In this document: piece after piece, positions 55,841 through 64,000 of the stretch
Layout of the letters: the number at the start of each line of letters is the position of its first letter
Position numbering within the stretch: the first letter of the stretch is position 1
Source of the DNA: Narthecium ossifragum
Lineage: Eukaryota > Streptophyta > Magnoliopsida > Dioscoreales > Nartheciaceae
Direction: 5' to 3'
Length of the DNA stretch: 64,000 bases
Assembly: GCA_963920575.1 (NCBI GenBank)
Contig: OY986967.1
Coordinates: forward strand, 4,633,869 to 4,697,868
Translations under genes and position numbers: made by a program
Notes under the pieces: generated by a model
Told to the model about the DNA's origin: nothing
Databases searched by the model: none
Seen by the model: only the letters and a program-made list of their open reading frames with translations

Positions 55841-57059
55841 GGGTTACCTGCCTCATACAATTCTTGAATAAGGTTGTCTTGGGAGATCTTCGTACTCGCC
55901 GCTTCTTCCCTGAGGTTAATGGGTACTTCCACTTCCACCAACTCAGTATCTTCAACCACTGGCTCTTCTGTATCGCCCCAACCAGTTGGTACAATTGGCT
56001 CGGCACAATTTGAGCCACAACTTCTGTCCGCTAGATGAGACGCTTAACCTTCACGTCTCCATAAATCCTCAGATAATCGTATCGGCCACTTGGCTGGCTA
56101 CCTGGTCCTATTGCGGGATTACCTTCCTCATACAGTTGTCGCAGCAATCGCTCAGTTGACATACCCCTCCTCTGAGCTTCTTCTGCAACATTTATCTTCT
56201 CTTCGACCTCGACGTATTCATCTTCATCGTCAAGTGCCATACTTGCTAGGGTTGATTCCACAGTCTCATCGACCAAGGTGGCTGACGCTTCTCCGTCGTC
56301 GGCCATGTATGATATTTCTGAGTCACTCTCCACCGGACATTGTTGTCCAAGGCGACTTGGCAATATGTAGTGGTTGACGATAACATATGGGAGCGTTCCA
56401 AATTGAATAACTTGGTTCCCTCCGATCTCATCGTCATCGTCCTTGTTTGGATGATGAAACTTACTCTTAGAAGACTCTGTTGCCTTAGAGATAGCAGCAT
56501 CATCCTCAAACTCCTCGGCCTCTTCAATCTGATCCGGACCACTTTCTTGAACTTGCTTGGCCCTCATCATCTGGCCATACTTCTTCTGATGTCGCCGATA
56601 CTGGTTTCTTGTCATCTCCTCTACTGGAACTGATCGGCGAGTATAACAGTTGTAGTTGTACCACCTTTACGGCTTATATGGATGAGGTACAAAGTTTCTT
56701 GGATAGACATGAGACTGACCTCGATTCCATTGCCAAGGCTGTAGGCGATGAAACTTTGTCCCGGAGAAAGGTGTCATTGGACGACTAAGGTCATAGTGAC
56801 ATCTTGGGCAGACATGTGGAAGCAGTGGCTCCTTCCCTTTGTCTTGGTTGAGTCGGGCGAACACATCTGGATGACTATCGTCCTGAGTCTCGTCGATGAC
56901 GATCTTGAACTTTGGCAACTTGAATTTTGCCACATCGGTCAGTACCATTCCCACTTGAGTAGCTTTGGGGAATGGATTAGCATCAACTCCTATATGTTTG
57001 GTTGGAAAACCAATCCTACCGAAGTCAATAGCATCCTGCAAAATATTACGGAAGATCAA
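55841..57059 (-). pseudogene. M gag C-terminal linker with duplicated domain
   Basis: It starts near 57059 with IFRNILQDAIDFGRIGFP and reads through one or two stops to 55841. The first copy of a repeat (RQLYEEGNPA, GRYDYLRIYGDVKVKRLI) is at about 56150-56035. The second copy starts with QELYEAGNPA at about 55870 and continues beyond F at 52795. Both copies are followed or preceded by acidic stretches and PTGWG motifs. No known domain is recognised. Confidence 0.7.
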
Positions 57060-59191
57060 ACATTGTTAGTATGATGCGACCAAACATTATGCCACTTGCA
57101 ATATCTTTTACCCTTAATTTGATCAGGGCTTGGCATAGCATGTCCATTGTTCAATTTGATTTGTTTGTCTTTCAATAATTGATCAAAGATTTGATCAGCC
57201 TTTGAAATATCAAATGAAAACTTTCTTACTTGACGTTTACTGTCTTTGACTACTTCTTTACCCTTAAGCTCTCGCTCAAGCTTGGCAAGTGCTTTACATA
57301 TATAAAGTTTTCCCTTTAACAACTCGGCCAAACAAACATCGTCCATATTGAAACACTCCTCATCAACTTCGCTAACTTGATTGACTTCATAGTTAGTATC
57401 TCTATAATAAGTTCATTTGGAGGATGATTTCATTTGATCTTCTTCTCTTAACAATTGCTCATAACGTATGGCGCTAGTTTGCAATTGAAAAAGATCGATG
57501 AAATCCCTATCTTGAAATTTCTTCTTAAGTTCAAAGGCTAATCCACTTTGAGCGATTTTTACGAATTTCCTTTCGGGAAAAGGAATAAAACACCTACTTC
57601 TCGCTCTTTTAAACCTTTGTAAGAATGACTCTGCATTCTCATCTGGCCGTTACCTTAGTTGAGCTAAATCGGCCATTGTTATCTCTGGTTCTGTCTTATA
57701 AAATTGAGAATGGAAGGCATGTTCCATTTGCTGCCAACTTTGTATATAGTTGGACGACAACTTAATGAACCATGAATAAGCTACTCCTAATAAGGAATTA
57801 TGGAACAATCTTAATTTAACAAAATCGTTCACTTCTCCACATTACATGAAGAATTTCCCTATGTGTTCAATGGTCAATGTTTCATCTACACCAGAGAACA
57901 TAGTGAATTCTGGAACTCTATAGTTCCTAGGGAATAGATACATCTAATCGATCCAGTCAGGATAAGGTTTTCTATAAGTTGGACGAGTAGCTGGTCGTCC
58001 TAAACCTATTTGTTCTTGTAATATCTCAGTGACATGCTCTCGTAGAGTATCGATCGGATTGTAAAGAGGGTTTTGATACACTTGGTCATATTGCTCATTT
58101 AGTGGTCGAGGATTATATGGCGGTACTTCATATGGTCGATAATTATTTTGATAAGGAATATCGCCCATTCTTTGACCATCACCCATTCTTTGACCATCGC
58201 CCATTCTTTGGCCATTAAAATTATTTCCTACTGGCCGATTAATCTGGCTACCTAATTGACCAAAATTATTATGCCCAAACCATTGGCCCTGATTACCCAT
58301 GTTATTGTTTTGGCCGATGTTTTGGCCATTATACGGGAAATTATTATTCTGGCCATTAGGAGGCACAGGGTTACCTGAGTTAGAAGGAACTCCACCAATT
58401 TGGATCCCTTGAGTTAAAGGCACCCCATTGTTTGGCATACCTTGAGTAGAAGGTACACCAATGCTCGATATCCCAACCGGGGTATATACTTCACCAGATG
58501 GAGGAACTTGAGTTGGCGATAGAAATAACCCTGGTGTTTGACCGATTAAGTTAGGTCTTTGGCTATTATCATTATTCATCGGAGGTCGATGATGGGTTGA
58601 GCTAGTCTGACCAATTTGGCTGCTTTGGCCAATTTGGTTCTGACCATGTAGTGGGTTTTGCAAAAGCACAAAGCCAGTACTGGTCTCAGGTCCAACAATA
58701 GTGTTAGGTGAAAACGGACGATTATTTTGAGCTGCATTTTGACCGATAGGTATGATTGGTACGGTCGGCCTAACAATGTTTTGTCCATGACTTATGTGTG
58801 GCAAGGTCGCGTTGATAAAGTTCTGTATGGTGTCGATAAAAGGTCTTAAAGCTAGAGCGATGTGGTTGGCCATCTGCTGATTATTAGCATGCAAAGCTTC
58901 ATCGATCATAGTATTTGCAGTCCTAAAAGTTATAACTTCATGATCAAGGCCATCTCTGGCCGATATATTTCCTCGCTCAACAGTGCGATAGACCACCCTA
59001 TCGTGATATTCTATGTGTGGTTGCTCTAAGGGCAGTGGATTAACTTGTTCACTTCCACTAACATTCAGAATTGGTTGTCCATCGCCGTTATCGGCGTTTC
59101 CACCAATATTGTTAGTATCTAATCCAGTCCTAGTGATGACCATACCGTCTGGTCCAATGACTTGACCAATTTTCATAAAAACTTGACACAA
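57060..59191 (-). pseudogene. M gag
   Basis: The first ATG is at 59176 (MKIGQVIGPDGMV). The N-terminal 400 residues are rich in Asn, Gln and Gly, with three MGDGQR repeats near 58150-58210. The retrotransposon gag domain follows (57832-57650, RLFHNSLLGVAYSWF). A zinc-knuckle-like YCKWHNVWSHHTNN is at about 57100-57060. In-frame stops are at about 57941, 57842, 57647 and 57414, and a one-base shift at about 57060. Gag forms the particle. Confidence 0.82.
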
Positions 59192-59192
59192 A

Positions 59193-59210
59193 GTCCCACC
59201 GGGCGTGCCA
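59193..59210 (-). promoter_or_regulatory. Primer binding site of M
   Basis: In element direction it is TGGCACGCCCGGTGGGAC, six bases after the 5' LTR end. This type of PBS is common in Tat-lineage elements. The exact tRNA is not assigned here. Confidence 0.75.
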
Positions 59211-59215
59211 AAATA

Positions 59216-60273
59216 TATTAGCGTAGAAATCTAACCGTTGACTGGTCAAATAGTCAAGATCAAGATCTACTCCACATTTAAGAATCAAAAGATTGTAGTT
59301 AAGTTCTACTCCTTCAAACTACGTTCGAACAGAGGTGTCAAGTTGAATGGAAACCTATATTAGACCTAATTTAATAATCTAATTAACAACTAATTATCCA
59401 GATTAACTTAAAATAGTCTAAATTAATCTATTGAAAGCATAAATTATCTAATATCAGAAAATTAATTAAAGAAAAGGTAAAGATCATCCTAAATAACTAA
59501 ATCAGAGAAAATATGTTTAAATCTATTAATTAACTTAATCTAATCTAGAATATAAGTACTTCTAATATTAAATTAATCTAAAGGAAAGCGGTAAAAGAAA
59601 TCTCTAAAAATAACAGAAAAGAAGAAATCATCATTATCTAAACCTAGATTAACAATCTAAGAACAGTAATAGAAACTACATTAAACTAAGTGTTGAAGAA
59701 ACGAAATCATTTCATTAAATAAAATCAACTTACAGGAACAAAAAACATCTCGAAAGAACTAAGGAAATTCAGGCGCGTAGGCTGTGTGTTCAGTTTTGCG
59801 AGAGAGGTTACATGGTGAAAGAAGAAGATTATTTATACTAGAGCAGTTGGATAACTTCTACTGAGCACGTTCTCCGTGATCTTCCGTCTTTCACTCTTGA
59901 TGTGCCGCGTGTCCTATGTTCTTCGATATTTCCTCGTTTCTCCATATCATGCTCTTGCTGATGACGGTTGCGTCTGGTCTGTGAGCTTGTCTATGTTGTA
60001 ATGTCATCTTTCTTAATCGACGTTTTCTTCTCGTCCATATCTTCATCGTCCAAAGTTGATAACTTGTTCATCTCTAAATCATCATCGTTCTTGGTCGATA
60101 ACCTCATAATGTAAAGATGATCATCGTTCTTGGTCGATGATTTCATTCTTTTGGGCGATTATCTTTTATTCATCTTTGAGCGATATCGCTCAATTGGGTT
60201 TAAAAGTCTGTCGGTCATATTTATTATACTGACATTGCAATCATTGATTGGTTAGTCATTATTTTGTCTAACA
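59216..60273 (-). repeat. 5' LTR of M
   Basis: In element direction it starts TGTTAGACAAAAT (60273) and ends CTACGCTAATA (59216), 1058 bp. The end has one change from the TG...CA norm (CA to TA). It is nearly identical to the 3' LTR at 43198-44258. Confidence 0.92.
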
Positions 60274-60309
60274 GTCTGTATTAATTGTTTGTTTTGCTGA
60301 CATGACACC

Positions 60310-60645
60310 AAAATTCTAGTTTTGTGCTAAAAAACAATTAGTATTCTTACACTTTTGAAATATTCATAATTATCCAAGAATCATCATCGAACACTGTTTT
60401 TCAAAAGTCTAGTTTCACGTTACAAAACAAACAGTATTCTTGCACTTTCGGAATACTCATAATTATCCAAGAATCGCTATCAAACATTGTTCTGCAAAAA
60501 TCTAGTTTTGCGCTATAAAACGAACAGTATTCTTGCACTCTCGGAAATGATCATAATTATCCAAGAATCACTATCAAACATTGTTTTGTAAAATTCTAGT
60601 TTCGCTATATAAAATGAACAATATTCTTACACTGTTTTCCAAACT
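60310..60645. repeat. 93/94-bp tandem repeat, about 3.5 units
   Basis: CATAATTATCCAAGAATC recurs at 60365, 60458 and 60552. Other unit words are CAGTATTCTTGCACT and TCTAGTTT. A further short duplication, ATACTGCTTGTAATAATATC, occurs near 60725 and 60764. No gene. The repeat is between M and the callose synthase promoter. Confidence 0.88.
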
Positions 60646-61603
60646 TTGTAGTCGCGATTCAATTACCCCTAAGAATCTTCTTAATAAAATGTTAAGAGAA
60701 TGGACAAGTATCTGCATATACAAAATACTGCTTGTAATAATATCTTTGATACATATGCCAAATACTGCTTGTAATAATATCTTTGATAAATAACTGAATC
60801 CATAATTCTTTTTCTACCTAAGAAACTTTTTATTGGTGAGTTGCTAATGCTAATCAAAACATTCCATATCTACATACCAAATCACATGCTATAAAAACAA
60901 GATATCTGAATCAAATAGTGCCCATTTTTGCATGAACACCTTCCCTCTCAAAATCCCTAGTAGTATGAATATATCACTTAAAAAATTCCCCAAATTGATA
61001 AAAAAAAAACAATAATTATGATGATAAATAATAATCAAAGCCTTTTCTTTTATTATAGGATCCCCATGGAAGCACGCTGAGCTGGCACAACCCAAGCTCG
61101 ACCACCCAGGAGCCCAACGGCCTAACCACCTCCACCCTCTCGCATCCACCCACGTGTCCCCCAATCCGGCGGGCTTTGTCCGATGAGGCCTCCAAGGGCC
61201 CCACACCCGGATTCGGTGGTCCCCACCTAGCCCTCTCCGCTCCCCCCGCTGGATTCCTGCCACGTGTCATATCCATGCAGAGATGCTCGTATAACCGATC
61301 GGCCTCCTCGTCTCCTTCCTATTTCTTCGTCTCTCCGTCCCTTCTTCTAATCTCTCTCCCTCTCGTTCTCGCGCCCATCTCATCGCTAGCAGCTCCCGCT
61401 CGGATCTCCTCGCGAGGTTCCCATCGAAATCCTAATCCTTATCCCAAAGGTAAACTATCCTATTCCTTGACGCGAGGATCTCTTACTGATTTCTTGGAGA
61501 ATCTAGCAGGCCGGCGGGCGTGGAGCTCCACCGGAAGGAGCTAGGATTTGGAGGACGAATGCGTTAGGAGTTCCGTGGGGGAAGAAGGAGGGAGAGAGCG
61601 GCG
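60646..61603 (+). promoter_or_regulatory. Upstream region and leader of callose synthase gene
   Basis: 60646-61060 is AT-rich without a gene; 61060-61603 is GC- and CT-rich. Two CACGTGTC G-box/ABRE-like sites lie exactly 110 bp apart (61151-61156 and 61261-61266), both in the context CCACGTGTC. A weak TATA-like CGTATAAC is near 61290, followed by a CT-rich leader (61300-61380). A GT at 61450 (AAAGGTAAAC) could start a leader intron, but I cannot fix its acceptor. Confidence 0.45.
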
Positions 61604-64000
61604 ATGGAGCCTGGAGTGGCGGGAGCTGCGGCCGGGTCAACGTCGGGTGTGGCGCAGTCGATGATGTCGGGGCCGCAGGGGCTCTCCAGGAGGCCGTCGA
61701 GGAGCGGGGCGATGGCGGCGTTCTCGATGGAGGTGTTCGACAACGAGGTGGTGCCGTCGTCGCTCGCGAGCATCGTGCCCATCCTCCGTGTCGCCGCCGA
61801 GATCGAGCCCGAGCGGCCTCGCGTCGCCTACCTATGTACGCGCTTCTTGCACCCCCAAACCCTAGAGGATTACGGGATCTGGAAGATAAATGGACGAACG
61901 AAATATAGAAAGAAACGGAAATATTGGGCGTGTGTGTGGATTTTTGATTCTTTATCTGAGGTGCGTTTTGGTGATCTTTAGGTCGGTTCTACGCGTTCGA
62001 GAAGGCGCACAGGCTCGATCCGAGCTCCAGCGGTCGTGGTGTTCGGCAGTTCAAGACTGGCCTCCTTCAGCGACTGGAGCGGGTAAGATGATCGACATTT
62101 CCAATCTTCTCTCTTTCAAAAGAAACTATAGTGGTTTCAAGAATTCTTGACATCGTTTTAAACGAGTAGAGCGAGATGATATCGATCGGTGCCATCGCTC
62201 TGCGGCCTTTGTCCTAATTTTTCGACTTTAAATTTAGAAGGCATACAAGGGATCGACAGCAACGCCTTTATTCTCTTCCTATATTGTTCATTTCCATAAA
62301 CGTTATCCATTTCGTTTCGATGTGTTGTTCTTGTATTCCACGTCGATTAAAGAGCTAAATTCAAAAGGTTGCAAATGAGACGGTTGATGTGTTCGCGGGG
62401 AGCTGTCGTTCGCTATTTATATGCCGATCCATTAGCCAACGTTTTGGGTATTGTCTCGTGTCAGCTTCCGGATTCGGGTTAAAGAAGAGATACACAAGAT
62501 CCGTTAAGAGTTACCGGGGTTCGGAGCTCCACTGGCAATTGGCCTCTTGGTTATTTTCGTTAGCCGTAAAGTTACCCTACCGCCCAGTGAGCGTAGGCCG
62601 ATCGTCGGTGGTTTGGTGCCTTTCGGTGCTTCCTGGAAATGACGGGTTTTCCTCCCTCTTCATCTTGGTTTTGTTAAGGTTTTTAGTAAATTCTGGTCAT
62701 CTTCCACGGGTATGCTGAAGAATCCATTTTATTATCTCCTTAAGAATTTGTGACCGGGTATTTTGCGAGCTTGAACCAAAGAACAACCTGGGCGGATAGA
62801 ATATAGAAAACTAGCTTGGCCATTAATGGGTTATAGACTGAAATTAACCATCTGCAGGGTTCATGCGATTGACAAATGAGTAGTACTTTTTCATGCTCTG
62901 TTGCATATGTCGTTACTTTAGTTGCTTGTCATGTGCTTCATGGAAGAGTTCTTCTCTAATGCTTCTCTGACGGTCCAACGGAACTAGAATTGGGTGAACG
63001 TGTACCCGCTCAATGCTTTTATAGCTTTTTAACACAGATGCCCATTGCTGTTTTGAATGCTTGTTTTAGGATAATACTCCGAGTCTTGCAAAGAGAATAA
63101 AGAAAAGTGATGCTAGAGAAATCCAGAGCTTCTATCAGCAGTACTATGAGCATTATGTTCAAGCCCTGGACAAAGGCGAACAAGCAGATAGGTAATCCTG
63201 ATTGGCCTCTCAGGTTTCTCCTAGTTATTATTTGCTATCTTCTTATCACTTGATTTGCAGAGCCCAGCTCGGGAAGGCTTACCAGACTGCAGGGGTGCTT
63301 TTCGAAGTGCTCTGTGCAGTTAATAAGTCCGAAAAAGTCGAAGAAGTTGCTCCCGAGGTTTTTTCATTTACACCATATCATTTTGCCCTGATATGCCCAC
63401 TTTTTTTTTTCCTGATGCTTCTGTTTATTTATTTGGGTTTCTGTGCTAAATGAGCAGATTATTGCTGCGGCCAGAGATGTCCAAGAAAAGAAGGAAATCT
63501 ATGCCCCATACAATATCCTCCCCCTCGATGCAGCTGGTGCCTCTCAATCAATTATGCAGCTCGAAGAGGTATGAGTTCACAATCTTTTGTTTAGAGTTCT
63601 CAGTTTATTGCAATTTGTGTTATTTTTTAAGCGTATTACTTGTTATTTCGGTGATGTTCAAAATCCTGTTACTGTTCACTGACAGTGAATAAGTTCACTT
63701 GGCACTAACCACAATTACCTTTGACAGATTAAAGCAGCTGTGGCTGCTCTGCGGAATACACGTGGGTTGACCTGGCCCAATGCATTCGAGCAACAAAGGC
63801 AGAAAACAGGGGACCTCGATCTTCTTGATTGGTTAAGAGCGATGTTTGGTTTCCAGGTTCATTCTCTAGAGAAGAGGAATCAATCTTTTATACACTGCCT
63901 TGCTTAAGAAAGCCAAATTATGGCATTCTCTAAAACACTGTTGGCTTTTATTTCCAGAGGGACAGCGTCAGAAATCAAAGGGAGGATTTGATTTTAATGC
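61604..64000 (+). CDS. CALS5: Callose synthase 5-like (glucan synthase-like), 5' exons
   Basis: Seven exons in GT-AG frame: 61604-61835, 61982-62082, 63070-63191, 63261-63357, 63458-63568, 63728-63856 and 63958-64000 (continuing beyond the window). This gives about 278 residues. Residues 45-70 ([20 protein letters not shown]), then [14 protein letters not shown], the Vta1-like N-terminal domain and [20 protein letters not shown] are typical of plant callose synthases. [20 protein letters not shown] and [16 protein letters not shown] are closest to CALS5/GSL2, which makes callose at the plasma membrane for pollen wall patterning. The catalytic part and membrane segments lie outside. Exon 1 is very GC-rich. 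Confidence 0.88.

Larger units (their letters stand above)
43198..60273 (-). mobile_element. M: 17-kb Tat-lineage Ty3/Gypsy element
   Basis: Two LTRs in direct orientation (43198-44258 and 59216-60273) enclose a PBS, gag, protease, RT, RNase H, archaeal-type RNase H and integrase on the minus strand. A PMD gene lies on the plus strand near the 3' LTR. The flanks GTCTA (43193-43197) and GTCTG (60274-60278) match at four of five bases. The second RNase H is the defining trait of the Tat lineage. All ORFs carry breaks and several insertions are present. Confidence 0.92.

Noticed and set aside
61890..62718. ORFs of 86-125 codons as separate genes
   Set aside because: They read through introns of the callose synthase gene.

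Overview
This is a stretch of nuclear DNA from a flowering plant, apparently a monocot: the exon at 61604 is very GC-rich at its 5' end, as is common in monocots. About 60 kb is nested LTR retrotransposons. One host gene is well supported, the 5' end of a callose synthase (CALS5/GSL2 type) at 61604-64000. A decayed relic of a SAMHD1-like HD-domain phosphohydrolase gene lies in the only other stretch that looks like host DNA (18020-20002). The species cannot be named from the sequence.

Left block (1-18019) is a set of right halves of insertions, each sitting in the next. A Sirevirus (Ty1/Copia, 1-6527) lies in a minus-strand Ty3/Gypsy Tat/Athila-type element (6528-10809). That element lies in a PIF/Harbinger DNA transposon (10810-16198), which lies in the 3' end of another LTR element, here called D1 (16199-18019). 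The left halves are outside the window.

Middle block (20003-41597): a minus-strand D-type element (D2) has its 3' LTR split into 20638-22814 and 40104-40408 by a large Gypsy element G (22815-40103). G carries a 5' LTR stretched to 10 kb by nested insertions: a reverse solo LTR, and a solo LTR (H) that itself holds a 3.2-kb fold-back, Mutator-like element (I). Its gag-protease frame is broken by stops, its RT is truncated, and an inverted LTR (with solo LTR K nested in it) and a damaged 3' LTR follow. A 200-N assembly gap lies at 41598-41797.

Right block (43198-60273): a 17-kb Tat-lineage Gypsy element M has both LTRs, a PBS and a PPT. On the minus strand it carries gag, protease, RT, RNase H, archaeal-type RNase H and integrase. 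On the opposite strand it carries an intron-containing plant mobile domain (PMD) gene. Two solo LTRs with exact target duplications (46192-47591 and 52801-55835) lie in its genes, and the second holds a third solo LTR (54636-55487).

A theme that runs through the window is that unrelated LTR families (Sirevirus, the G family, the K family) each carry arrays of short perfect palindromes with a TCGA core. The Sirevirus uses CGGTCGACCG and the Gypsy families use variants of GATCGATC. Such arrays are known in Sireviruses; a parallel in Gypsy LTRs of the same genome is the most interesting signal here.
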